From positions 124,001 to 188,000 of the forward strand of contig NZ_AUJB01000009.1 of the NCBI RefSeq assembly GCF_000424005.1: a stretch of DNA of 64,000 nucleotides. Direction: 5' to 3'. How positions within the stretch are numbered: position 1 is the first letter of the stretch; the number at the start of each line of letters is the position of its first letter. The DNA comes from Pseudobutyrivibrio ruminis CF1b. GTDB lineage: Bacteria; Bacillota; Clostridia; Lachnospirales; Lachnospiraceae. Under the pieces are notes generated by a model, which was given only the letters and a program-made list of their open reading frames with translations, searched no databases and was not told the origin of the DNA. A program made the position numbers and the translations under genes. Below are positions 26,897-36,021 of this stretch, piece by piece.

Positions 26897-27725
26897 AAAT
26901 ATGAGTGGATTACAATTTTTATACAATACAAAGTTGGGGCGAATAATACTTCGCCCTTTATTATTAAAACCAGTATCTGATTTTTCAGGCTGGCTCCTTG
27001 ATTCTAAAGCATCCAAGTGCATTATTAGTGGGTTTGCAAAATCAAATGGAATCAAAATGGAGGATTATATCTTAGATGATATTAACTGTTTCAATGATTT
27101 CTTCTGTCGAAGAATAAAGCCGGAGCTGAGACCGCTTGATATGGAGGAAGCCCACCTAATGTCACCATGCGATGGTCTGCTGAAGGTTTACCCTATTTCA
27201 GATGATTTGGTGCTTCCAGTAAAGCAGAGTAAGTTTACAATTTCTGATTTACTTAAGGACAAAGAGCTAGCCAAAGAGTTTGACGGTGGATATTGTCTGG
27301 TCTACAGACTGTGTGTAAACCATTATCACAGGTATGCATACTTTGAGTCAGGGGAGAAATCGCAGGATGTGGTGATTCCAGGCCTATATCACACAGTGCA
27401 GCCTGTAGCCTTAGAAGCTGGTCCTGTTTTTGTAGAAAATAGCCGCCAGTACACAGTATTAAGCACCAAAAATTTCGGAAAATGTGTCCAGATGGAAGTG
27501 GGAGCCATGTTAGTTGGTAGAATAGTCAACAACCAGCCTAAGGCAGGGCCTGTTACCCGTGGTCAGGAAAAGGGACATTTCGAATATGGTGGCTCTACTA
27601 TCATTGTGCTTGTACCAAAAGGGGTAGCAAATATTGATAAAAAACTCCTTGAGGCTTCAGCTGTTGGAGAAGAAACTCCAGTAGTCATGGGTCAGACCAT
27701 AGGGAATATAGAATTTAACCAATGA
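26889..27725 (+). CDS. psd: Phosphatidylserine decarboxylase proenzyme
   Basis: The 278-residue proenzyme contains FEYGGSTIIVLVPKG near the C-terminus; the Gly-Ser cleavage site yields the pyruvoyl group from Ser. The catalytic acid region reads LMSPCDGLLKVYP and the histidine region YRLCVNHYHRYAYFESG. It converts phosphatidylserine to phosphatidylethanolamine. ATG 26889 overlaps pssA; ATG 26901 is an alternative start. Confidence 0.93.
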   Translation: MSRNMSGLQFLYNTKLGRIILRPLLLKPVSDFSGWLLDSKASKCIISGFAKSNGIKMEDYILDDINCFNDFFCRRIKPELRPLDMEEAHLMSPCDGLLKVYPISDDLVLPVKQSKFTISDLLKDKELAKEFDGGYCLVYRLCVNHYHRYAYFESGEKSQDVVIPGLYHTVQPVALEAGPVFVENSRQYTVLSTKNFGKCVQMEVGAMLVGRIVNNQPKAGPVTRGQEKGHFEYGGSTIIVLVPKGVANIDKKLLEASAVGEETPVVMGQTIGNIEFNQ

Positions 27726-27774
27726 AAATGATATAGTAAGTACAGGGTATTATGTAGAAAATGGGGTTAAAATC

Positions 27775-29037
27775 ATGGTTAAAGAAAAGTTTACACAATT
27801 AGAAGAAACAGTACTTGAAAAAATCGACGGCCTTGATGTAAGAGACAAGCTGTTTGAACGAAGTTTTAATCACTCTGATATAGAGCGCAATCGCTTTATG
27901 CTAAAGGGTGCATTGGCATCGGAGGGCTATGACTGGTGGTGGCACAGCTTCACAGGTCATAACAAAAAGACTGGCGAAGAAAAAGCTTTCTTTATCGAGT
28001 TTTTTACAGTTAATCCTGAACTGGGAGGAGATGAGCCAGTATTTGGCCAGTTGCCAGCTAACAAGAAAAATGGTGTTAAGCCATCTTATGTGATGATAAA
28101 AGCAGGTTGCTGGGGTGAGAATGCAAGACAGCTTCACAGATTTTTTGGCTGGAAGCAGGTCAACATAAAAGAAGATGCACCATTCCAGATTAGCGCAGAT
28201 AATTGTTTCCTTTCAGAGAGCCGTACACTTGGTAAGGTGGAGGTTTCAGCAGAAGATGCAGCAGCTCATCCTGAGTGGATGTGCGATGCAGGAAAGATGG
28301 TTTGGGACCTTAACATAGAAAAGAACATAGCCTTTAATGTAGGCTATGGTGCCAGCTGGGCATCAAGAGAGCTGGATGCTTTCGAGATGTTCTGGCATGC
28401 AGAGGGAATGAAGACCTTCTATAATGGTTCAGTTATCCTGGATGGCGAGGAATATATCGTAGATAAGGATTCCTGCTACGGATATGCTGATAAGAACTGG
28501 GGTAAGGATTTCACATCACCATGGGTGTGGCTTGCCAGCTCACATTTAAAGAGCAAGATTTCAGGTCAGTGGCTTGAAAATACAGCATTTGATATCGGTG
28601 GTGGTCGTCCAAAGATTAGAACAGGTCAGACCTTTGATAATGTTATCTTAGGTGCCATGTGGTATGAGGGAGAGCCTTACGAGTTCAATTTCTCTAGATT
28701 CTGGACTCTCACCAAGACAAAGTTTTATTGCCATGAGGGAGATGATGAAATCACCTGGCAGGTAGAGCAGGAGACACCTCTGGCAAAGATGATAGCGGAG
28801 ATTTCATGTCAGAAAAAAGACATGTTGCTCATAAATTACGAAGCGCCAAACGGCGAGAAGCTTCACAATCGCCTCTGGAATGGAGGTAACGGAAAGGGCG
28901 AAATAAAGCTCTATAAAAAAATATTAAAGACCAAAGATACCGACTCAGAGAAAAAGGCTGAGTTTAAATGGGAATTGGTTGATGATATGGAAGCGTACAA
29001 CATCGGCTGTGAGTACGGTGAGTACGACAAGAAATAA
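27775..29037 (+). CDS. Tocopherol-cyclase-like (lipocalin-type) protein
   Basis: The 420-residue protein resembles the tocopherol cyclase superfamily: an N-terminal strand NRFMLKGALASEGYDWWWHSFT and the hallmark YADKNWGKDFTSPWVWLASSH in the middle. Bacterial members are not tied to vitamin E synthesis, and no other tocopherol gene is seen here. No signal peptide or membrane helix is visible. It sits after the PE-synthesis genes, so a hydrophobic ligand is plausible but unproven. Confidence 0.75.
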   Translation: MVKEKFTQLEETVLEKIDGLDVRDKLFERSFNHSDIERNRFMLKGALASEGYDWWWHSFTGHNKKTGEEKAFFIEFFTVNPELGGDEPVFGQLPANKKNGVKPSYVMIKAGCWGENARQLHRFFGWKQVNIKEDAPFQISADNCFLSESRTLGKVEVSAEDAAAHPEWMCDAGKMVWDLNIEKNIAFNVGYGASWASRELDAFEMFWHAEGMKTFYNGSVILDGEEYIVDKDSCYGYADKNWGKDFTSPWVWLASSHLKSKISGQWLENTAFDIGGGRPKIRTGQTFDNVILGAMWYEGEPYEFNFSRFWTLTKTKFYCHEGDDEITWQVEQETPLAKMIAEISCQKKDMLLINYEAPNGEKLHNRLWNGGNGKGEIKLYKKILKTKDTDSEKKAEFKWELVDDMEAYNIGCEYGEYDKK

Positions 29038-29059
29038 GCATTAGTTAGGAGATTTTAAA

Positions 29060-30496
29060 ATGGCAGTATTAAGCAATTGTAAGCCAGAGAGAGTATTTCA
29101 TTACTTTGAGGAGATTTGTAACATCCCTCATCCAAGTTATCACGAGGAAAAGATTAGTGCATACCTTGTAAATTTCGCAAAGGAACACAATCTTGAATAT
29201 TACACAGACGAACTTTACAACGTAATCATGATTAAGGAAGCATCTGAGGGTATGGAGAATGTAGCTCCAATTATCCTTCAGGGACACATGGACATGGTTG
29301 CAGAGCAGGATCCTGACTGCACAAAGGACATGCTTACAGAAGGTCTTGATCTTGAGGTTGTTGACGGATACGTTACAGCAAAGGGCACTACACTTGGTGG
29401 TGACGACGGTATCGCTGTAGCTATGGCACTTGCTCTTTTAGAGGATGAGACACTTAAGCACCCACGTCTTGAGGTTATCATCACAGTTTCTGAGGAAGTT
29501 GGTATGGAAGGTGCAGCAGGCATCGATGTATCAATGATCAAAGGACGCAAGCTTTTAAACCTTGACTCTGAGGAAGAGGGCCATTTCCTTGCAGGTTGCG
29601 CAGGCGGATGCAGAATGGAGCTTGAGTACCCAGCTAAGAAGGAGCAGGTTAAGGGAAATCTTGTTTCAGTAGAGATTAACGATTGTACAGGTGGTCACTC
29701 TGGTACAGAGATCGACAAGGGCCGTGCAAACGCCACACTTATGGTTAATAGAATGCTTGCAGCAGCTGCAGAGGTTGCTGATGTTCAGCTTGTAGATTTC
29801 GTTGGTGGTACAAAGGACAATGCCATCCCACGTGCTACATCAGCTAAGGTTGTTACAACAGCAGAGGCTGTAAAGGCTATGGAGGCAGAGGCTGCAGCTA
29901 TCAAGAATGAGTTCGCAGTTACAGATCCAGAGATGAAGATTGATATTAAGAGCCAGGGAGAGGCTTCAGTAGAGGCTGTCAGCGCAGCAGATACAAAGAG
30001 AATGATTCAGCTTCTTTCTTGCATGCCAGACGGCGTACAGGCTATGAGCCACGATATTGAGGGCCTCGTTGAGACATCACTCAACCTTGGTATTCTTAAG
30101 CTCACAGAAGATGGACTTAACTTCTCATGCGCACTTAGAAGCTCAGTAGACAGCGCTAAGACAGCTCTTATGAGAAAGGTTTCTATGGTAGGAAATGCAT
30201 TTGGTTGCAAGATTTCTACTCACGGTCAGTACCCAGCATGGGAGTACAAGAGAGATTCAAGCTTCAGAGATGAGCTTGTTGCTCTTTACGAAGAGATGAC
30301 AGGAGAGAAGGCATTAGTTGAGACTCTTCACGCAGGTGTTGAGTGTGGTCTTCTTGCTTCAAAGCTTCCAGGACTTGATGCAGTTTCAATCGGTCCAGAG
30401 ATGCATGATATTCATACTCCAAAGGAGCGCCTTGGTATTGCTTCTACAGAGAGAATTTACAACTATGTAAGACGAGTTATTGAGACTAGTAAATAA
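29060..30496 (+). CDS. pepD: PepD-type cytosolic aminoacyl-histidine dipeptidase
   Basis: This M20 metallopeptidase has 478 residues. Metal ligands appear in ILQGHMDMV (His, with the Asp after), TLGGDDGIA, SEEVGMEGA (catalytic Glu and metal Glu) and LDSEEEG; HAGVECG and the final His in GPEMHDIHTPKE complete the site. It hydrolyses Xaa-His and other dipeptides. The gene is rich in favoured codons, indicating high expression. Confidence 0.94.
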   Translation: MAVLSNCKPERVFHYFEEICNIPHPSYHEEKISAYLVNFAKEHNLEYYTDELYNVIMIKEASEGMENVAPIILQGHMDMVAEQDPDCTKDMLTEGLDLEVVDGYVTAKGTTLGGDDGIAVAMALALLEDETLKHPRLEVIITVSEEVGMEGAAGIDVSMIKGRKLLNLDSEEEGHFLAGCAGGCRMELEYPAKKEQVKGNLVSVEINDCTGGHSGTEIDKGRANATLMVNRMLAAAAEVADVQLVDFVGGTKDNAIPRATSAKVVTTAEAVKAMEAEAAAIKNEFAVTDPEMKIDIKSQGEASVEAVSAADTKRMIQLLSCMPDGVQAMSHDIEGLVETSLNLGILKLTEDGLNFSCALRSSVDSAKTALMRKVSMVGNAFGCKISTHGQYPAWEYKRDSSFRDELVALYEEMTGEKALVETLHAGVECGLLASKLPGLDAVSIGPEMHDIHTPKERLGIASTERIYNYVRRVIETSK

Positions 30497-30532
30497 TTAA
30501 ATAGGATTTTTTCTTAGGGAAGGAGAAGGACT

Positions 30533-31606
30533 ATGCTTAGAATCGGAATGCTTACAAGTGGTGGCGATTGTCAGGCACTGAACGCTGCAATGCGTGGTGT
30601 TGTAAAAGGCTTGGCAGCAAATGTTAAGGATCTTGAGGTATACGGATTCTTCAACGGTTACAAAGGTCTTATCTACGGAGACTACAGACTTCTTACCAAC
30701 CAGGATTTCTCAGGTATTCTTACCCGCGGTGGTACAATCCTTGGTTCCAGCCGTCAGCCATTCAAGCTTATGCGTGAGCCTGACGAGAATGGTCTTGATA
30801 AGGTAGAGGCAATGAAATCCAACTACTACAAGCTGAATCTTCAGTGCCTTGTTATCCTTGGTGGAAATGGTACACAGAAGACTGCAAACCTTCTTAGAGA
30901 AGAGGGCTTGAACATAATCCATCTTCCAAAGACTATCGATAATGATATTTACGGCACTGATTTGACCTTTGGTTTCCAGAGTGCCATTGATATTGCATGT
31001 AATACAATCGACTGCATCCATACCACAGCATCTTCACACAGCCGTGTGTTTATCGTAGAGGTTATGGGACATAAGGTAGGCTGGCTTACACTTTATGCTG
31101 GCGTGGCTTCCGGTGCTGATATTATCCTTCTTCCTGAGATTCCTTACGATATCAAGAAGGTAATAAAGGCTATAAATAAACGTGCCGAGGAAGGCAAGGG
31201 CTTTACTATCCTTGCTGTTGCCGAGGGTGCTATTTCAAAGGAAGACGCAAAGCTTTCCAAGAAGGAATATAAGAAAAAGCTTGAATCTTCAAAGTACCCA
31301 TCAGTTTCCTATGAGATTGCAGACCGCATCCAGAAGGAGACAGGTATCGAGGCGCGTGTTACAGTTCCTGGTCACATGCAGCGAGGCGGCAGCCCAGATC
31401 CATACGACAGAGTACTTTGTACACGTCTTGGTTCTGCAGCAGCTCAGGCTATTATGGACGGTGACTTTGGAAATATGATTGCCATGGTAAATGGTAAGAC
31501 AAAGAGAGTTCCACTTGAGGAAGTGGCTGGCAAGCTTAAGGTTGTAGACCCTGATTGCCAGATGATTCAGGAAGCTAAGAGAATCGGTATTAGCTTCGGT
31601 GACTAA
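30533..31606 (+). CDS. pfkA: 6-phosphofructokinase (atypical substrate-site signature)
   Basis: The enzyme of 357 residues phosphorylates fructose 6-phosphate. It has the N-terminal loop MLTSGGDCQALNA, catalytic PKTIDNDI and substrate loop GHMQRGGSPD. At the phosphoryl-donor site the motif is GGNG (Asn112, Gly113) rather than GGDG of ATP-PFK or GGDD of PPi-PFK, with Lys in PKTIDND as in PPi enzymes. Donor specificity (ATP versus PPi) is thus not safely read from sequence; Gly113 favours ATP. This combination is, to my knowledge, common in clostridia. Confidence 0.92.
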   Translation: MLRIGMLTSGGDCQALNAAMRGVVKGLAANVKDLEVYGFFNGYKGLIYGDYRLLTNQDFSGILTRGGTILGSSRQPFKLMREPDENGLDKVEAMKSNYYKLNLQCLVILGGNGTQKTANLLREEGLNIIHLPKTIDNDIYGTDLTFGFQSAIDIACNTIDCIHTTASSHSRVFIVEVMGHKVGWLTLYAGVASGADIILLPEIPYDIKKVIKAINKRAEEGKGFTILAVAEGAISKEDAKLSKKEYKKKLESSKYPSVSYEIADRIQKETGIEARVTVPGHMQRGGSPDPYDRVLCTRLGSAAAQAIMDGDFGNMIAMVNGKTKRVPLEEVAGKLKVVDPDCQMIQEAKRIGISFGD

Positions 31607-31630
31607 ATATAAAACAGGCAGGTAATTGTT

Positions 31631-33226
31631 ATGTCCTACATGGCATTATATCGAAAGTTCAGACCACAGACATTTGATGATGTTAAGGGTCAGGACCACA
31701 TCGTTACAACACTTCAAAATCAAATAAAAAGCGACCGTATAGGACATGCATATCTGTTTACAGGTACACGAGGAACAGGTAAGACTACCATCGCAAAGAT
31801 TCTTGCCCGTACTATCAACTGCGAGAATCCGGTAAATGGCTGTCCTTGTATGGAATGTCAGACCTGCAAGTCTATTACAGCTGGCAATTCCATGAACGTA
31901 ATAGAAATGGATGCTGCATCAAACAATGGTGTAGATAGCATCAGACAGATTGTAGAGGAGGTGGCATATCCTCCTACAGAGGGCAAATATAAGGTTTACA
32001 TCATCGATGAGGTACATATGCTATCCACTGGAGCCTTCAATGCCCTTCTTAAGACACTTGAGGAGCCACCTTCTTATGTTGTGTTTATTTTGGCTACTAC
32101 TGAGGTCCACAAGATTCCAATCACCATCCTCAGCCGTTGCCAGAGATATGATTTCCACCGTATTTCCATCGACACTATCGCAGCACGTCTGCAGGAGCTG
32201 ATGGTAAAGGAGGGAATAGAGGTAGAGGAAAAGGCTATTCGTTATATCGCCAAGGCCGCTGATGGTTCAATGCGAGACGGATTAAGTCTTTTGGATCAGT
32301 GTATTGCATTTTACATTGGCCAGACCCTCACCTACGACAATGTACTTAAGGTTCTTGGAGCTATCGATACAGAGGTGTTCTCAAGACTCCTTAGAAATAT
32401 TATTGATGGAAATGTTACTTCAGCCATCACTATCCTTGAGGAGATTATCACTCAGGGACGAGATTTGAATCAGTTTGTTGTAGATTTTACATGGTATCTC
32501 CGAAACCTGATGCTTATTAAGAGTTCAGAAGATATGGAAGATGCCCTTGAAATGTCATCAGATAATCTTGCACTTCTCAAGGAAGAGGCCAAGATGGTTG
32601 ACACAGAGGTGTTAATGCGATACATTCAAGTTCTGTCTGCGCTTTCTAACGATATTAAGTATGCAAGCCAGAAGAGAGTATTGATTGAGATTGCATTGAT
32701 TAAGCTTTGCAAGCCTCAGATGGAGCCAGACATTTCAGCACTTAATAACAGAATGGTTAATCTGGAAAAGAAGGTAGAGGAAGGTGTGCCAGTAGTTATG
32801 GCAGCCCCACAGCAGGTTCAGACAGGCGCTACACCCAGTGCAGCTCCTGTAAAAAAGGAGCCACTACCAGCAGCAGTTCCAGAAGAGGTTAAGAAGATTG
32901 CCCAGAGCTGGGGTTCAGTGATGGGAAAGCTTCCTGTAAACATTAAGATGTACCTGAAGGAGGTTACCACAGTCACCACCAACGAATCAGGAGATTTGGT
33001 GTTGATTTTTGACCAGCCTGAAGGTTCAGGAAGAATGGGTGGAGATTTTGTTAACCGCCCAGAAGTATTAGCAGAGATTTCAGCTGTCATTGAGCAGATG
33101 CTTCAAAAGACAGTGAATATAAAGGTAGAAATTAATTCCAGCGGAGTCAGCTCGCAGAACACTAAGACAGATGTGAGAGATTTCTTCGCAAGTGTAGGAA
33201 TTGAGATTGAACAAGACGAAGATTAG
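31631..33226 (+). CDS. dnaX: DNA polymerase III subunits gamma/tau
   Basis: This clamp-loader ATPase of 531 residues has Walker A GTRGTGKTT, a four-Cys zinc module (CENPVNGCPCMECQTC), Walker B IDEVHML and sensor SRCQRYDF. The C-terminal tau region is shorter than in E. coli. It is followed by ybaB and recR, the classic dnaX-ybaB-recR cluster. Confidence 0.96.
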   Translation: MSYMALYRKFRPQTFDDVKGQDHIVTTLQNQIKSDRIGHAYLFTGTRGTGKTTIAKILARTINCENPVNGCPCMECQTCKSITAGNSMNVIEMDAASNNGVDSIRQIVEEVAYPPTEGKYKVYIIDEVHMLSTGAFNALLKTLEEPPSYVVFILATTEVHKIPITILSRCQRYDFHRISIDTIAARLQELMVKEGIEVEEKAIRYIAKAADGSMRDGLSLLDQCIAFYIGQTLTYDNVLKVLGAIDTEVFSRLLRNIIDGNVTSAITILEEIITQGRDLNQFVVDFTWYLRNLMLIKSSEDMEDALEMSSDNLALLKEEAKMVDTEVLMRYIQVLSALSNDIKYASQKRVLIEIALIKLCKPQMEPDISALNNRMVNLEKKVEEGVPVVMAAPQQVQTGATPSAAPVKKEPLPAAVPEEVKKIAQSWGSVMGKLPVNIKMYLKEVTTVTTNESGDLVLIFDQPEGSGRMGGDFVNRPEVLAEISAVIEQMLQKTVNIKVEINSSGVSSQNTKTDVRDFFASVGIEIEQDED

Positions 33227-33240
33227 GAGGAATAGAAGAT

Positions 33241-33579
33241 ATGGGTAAAGGAAGAGGCGGATTTCCAGGCGGCGGTATGCCAGGTAACATGAGCCAGCTT
33301 ATGAAGCAGGCACAGCGTATGCAGCGTCAGATGGAGGAAGCTCAGGCACAGCTTGAGGAGACTGAGATGACAGGTACTGCAGGTGGCGGTGTTGTTGAGG
33401 TTACAGTTTCAGGTAAGAAGGAAATCACAAAGATTAAGATTGATCCAGAAGCAGTTGATCCAGATGATGTTGAGATGCTTGAGGATCTTGTAATGGCTGC
33501 AGCAAACGAGGCACTTCGTAAGGTTGATGAGATTAGCGCAGCTTCTATGTCTAAATTTACTGGTGGATTAGGACTTTAA
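33241..33579 (+). CDS. ybaB: YbaB/EbfC nucleoid-associated protein
   Basis: The 112-residue DNA-binding dimer protein has a Gly/Met-rich N-terminus, the long helix QRMQRQMEEAQAQLEE and the signature GGGVVEVTVSGKKEI. The AGGAGGAATAGAAG ribosome binding site precedes it. It lies between dnaX and recR as in most bacteria. Confidence 0.96.
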   Translation: MGKGRGGFPGGGMPGNMSQLMKQAQRMQRQMEEAQAQLEETEMTGTAGGGVVEVTVSGKKEITKIKIDPEAVDPDDVEMLEDLVMAAANEALRKVDEISAASMSKFTGGLGL

Positions 33580-33582
33580 TTA

Positions 33583-34182
33583 ATGGAATATTACAGCAAA
33601 GAAATTAGCAACTTAATAGCGGAGCTAAGTGATTTGCCTAGCATTGGAAGTAAGTCAGCCCAGCGGCTGGCTTTCCATATATTAGGAATGGACGAGGACA
33701 AGGTAAATGATTTGGCCAATGCCATTATTCAGGCCAGAAAAAATGTCCGTTACTGCAAGGAGTGTTTCACTCTCACAGACGACGAGCTTTGTCCGATATG
33801 CTCTAATCCAAAGCGAAACAAAAATATTATAATGGTTGTGGAGGACACCAGAGACCTGGCTGCTTACGAGAAGACAGGAAAGTTTGAAGGTGTGTATCAC
33901 GTTCTTCACGGAGCCATTTCTCCTATGGCGGGAATCGGCCCTGGAGATATTAAGCTGAAAGAACTTATGGTTCGCCTGCAGCAGAATGATGTGGAGGAGG
34001 TTATCGTAGCCACCAATTCATCTCTTGAGGGTGAGACCACAGCGGCCTACATTAGCAAGCTTATTAAGCCAACGGGAATTCGTGTAAGCCGTATTGCTTC
34101 TGGTGTTCCAGTAGGCGGAAACCTTGAATATATCGATGAAGTTACTCTTCTTCGCGCTTTAGACGGAAGAACGGAATTGTAG
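33583..34182 (+). CDS. recR: Recombination mediator RecR
   Basis: The 199-residue protein has the helix-hairpin-helix LSDLPSIGSKSAQRLAFH, a four-Cys zinc finger (CKECFTLTDDELCPIC) and a Toprim domain (IMVVEDTRDLAAYE; GGNLEYIDEVTL). It loads RecA at gaps with RecF/RecO. It starts three bases after ybaB stops, so translation is coupled. A terminator follows. Confidence 0.97.
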   Translation: MEYYSKEISNLIAELSDLPSIGSKSAQRLAFHILGMDEDKVNDLANAIIQARKNVRYCKECFTLTDDELCPICSNPKRNKNIIMVVEDTRDLAAYEKTGKFEGVYHVLHGAISPMAGIGPGDIKLKELMVRLQQNDVEEVIVATNSSLEGETTAAYISKLIKPTGIRVSRIASGVPVGGNLEYIDEVTLLRALDGRTEL

Positions 34183-34197
34183 AAAATGTTTAAAATC

Positions 34198-34222
34198 AGT
34201 ACTCCTCAGGGAGTACTTTTTT
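34198..34222 (+). terminator. Terminator after recR
   Basis: AGTACTCC pairs with GGAGTACT around a four-base loop, followed by seven or eight T. Confidence 0.92.
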
Positions 34223-34286
34223 TATAGTTTTTTAAGGATAATCGTAGTATGATATCGAAATCTTATGTTTTGTAGAAAGGAATACT

Positions 34287-35915
34287 ATGTTTTTAAATAG
34301 GTATGAAATTCATGAAAGAGGGGATAAGGTTTCTTTTAGAGATAGCAGAGTAGCCTGGGTTTATATCCTTATCTTTTTGTTATTTGGTGGACTTACAATT
34401 TTATTTGCAATACTAAGCGGCGTTGGACACTATGATGATTTTTCTGCAACGGTGCTTATTATTTTTTTTGGAGTTATTATTACCTGCTTATTCGTTTCCT
34501 GTTGCGAAGTAAAATTTGTTGTCACACCTGAATATATATCAGCAAAATACGGATTGATTGGCCGTAAGTTCAAATTTAACAATGTTGATATATGTTATGT
34601 AAATTCAGAGAGATATATCACCCTGATGGATGAAAAGGGCAGGGAACTTACTTTAAATTTACAACATCTTCCAGAAGAAGCAGGAGACTATGTTACAAGA
34701 GCTGCCAGAGAAAATCAGGTTAAAGTTAGAAGTATAGGTTTGTTTGAATCCAACGAAAATACAACTAACAATAGCTATAATTTCAAACTCGTTCAGAAGG
34801 CCTATGTCTTAGGAATAGTAATGTTTATCGGTTTTATTCTGGCCATTGATATTCCTTTAACAGAAGTCTTAATTGAGGGTGTTGAGGATCAGGGCACGTT
34901 TATACTAGTTCTTGTAATTATGATTGCTAACACTGCATTTTGGCTATTTTTCATTCTTAGATATACACAATTTATTTATATTAACGGCCAGGAGATTGAA
35001 ATCCGAGGACTGATAAGAAAGCCTCGTGTATTTAACGTAAAAGATATTTCATACGTATACACACACGAGAATAAATACAATACAAAAGCCGGTTCCTATC
35101 AGGTGGAGGAAATGGACATCTATGTTGATGGCGAACTTGTAAAGATTCCATCTCGTATTGGCAGAGGCTACAAAAAATATGATATGTTTGTAGCATTTCT
35201 TCAGGATAACGGTGTTCCATTTTCACTTACAAAGGATGAAAAGATTACCTATAAAGAGGTTGAAGAGAAAAGCCAGCAGGAGATTCCAGAGTTATTAAAT
35301 CTCGATGAGCATGCCTTTACTTGTGATGATAATTACATAATTGAAAATGGTATTTTCCAGGGAATGAAGCTTGAGGAGGAACCTGAAGAAGAAATAGATT
35401 ATTCAGATTACCATAAGGGCATAAAGAGGTTTTTAGTATTTGCAAAATTGTTCCATGTATTAGGTCAAATTTCCTTGATTATAGCTATGATAGCTTTAAA
35501 GGCAGACCTTCTAAGTTTCTTACAGGCAATAATTATACCGGGTTCATGTTATTTACTGCTATTTATATTTGCGACCTTATGTGATTTATATTGTTATTCT
35601 GTAATCACAAAGGATGCATCTTGCTATCCGGCTACAGTGTTTAGCGCATATCAGATAGAAGATGATTTGACTGTTTTTTATGCCTATAACGCAGGCTCAA
35701 CTGTAAGGGTAGCAGAACCATATGAGGCAAATAAAAAGCTGGATTATTATTTAAAACGATATGGTGAACCTACTTATATTTGGTCTAACTTTGAGAAGGC
35801 ACCAGTCTTTATCGAAGGGGATGTTGACGGTCCAAAAGGCAAGGGCAAGTACGTAGGTAAGCTGATTCTTTTAATCACGATATTATTCCTGTTATTAGCA
35901 GTTTTCTTTGGCTAG
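34287..35915 (+). CDS. Large membrane protein of unknown function
   Basis: The 542-residue protein has about eight hydrophobic helices in pairs (near residues 22-45, 50-75, 165-190, 200-225, 365-420 and at the C-terminus). The soluble regions between helices have short beta-strand repeats (FVVTPEYISAKYGLIGRKFKF; YINGQEIEIRGLIRKPRVF) that resemble bacterial PH-like modules, a guess from pattern only. It has its own transcription unit between two terminators. I do not recognise a family. Confidence 0.8.
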   Translation: MFLNRYEIHERGDKVSFRDSRVAWVYILIFLLFGGLTILFAILSGVGHYDDFSATVLIIFFGVIITCLFVSCCEVKFVVTPEYISAKYGLIGRKFKFNNVDICYVNSERYITLMDEKGRELTLNLQHLPEEAGDYVTRAARENQVKVRSIGLFESNENTTNNSYNFKLVQKAYVLGIVMFIGFILAIDIPLTEVLIEGVEDQGTFILVLVIMIANTAFWLFFILRYTQFIYINGQEIEIRGLIRKPRVFNVKDISYVYTHENKYNTKAGSYQVEEMDIYVDGELVKIPSRIGRGYKKYDMFVAFLQDNGVPFSLTKDEKITYKEVEEKSQQEIPELLNLDEHAFTCDDNYIIENGIFQGMKLEEEPEEEIDYSDYHKGIKRFLVFAKLFHVLGQISLIIAMIALKADLLSFLQAIIIPGSCYLLLFIFATLCDLYCYSVITKDASCYPATVFSAYQIEDDLTVFYAYNAGSTVRVAEPYEANKKLDYYLKRYGEPTYIWSNFEKAPVFIEGDVDGPKGKGKYVGKLILLITILFLLLAVFFG

Positions 35916-35929
35916 GAAATCTAAAAGAG

Positions 35930-35970
35930 GATTACTCTTTCCTTTTATGGGAGGGGGTAATCTTTTTTTT
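35930..35970 (+). terminator. Terminator after the large membrane protein
   Basis: A 13-bp stem with several G-T pairs (GATTACTCTTTCC with GGAGGGGGTAATC) is followed by eight T. Confidence 0.85.
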
Positions 35971-36021
35971 ATGTCCGTCCGAAATATAAGATGTAAGCAC
36001 AAAATACCCTGGAGGAACTAT

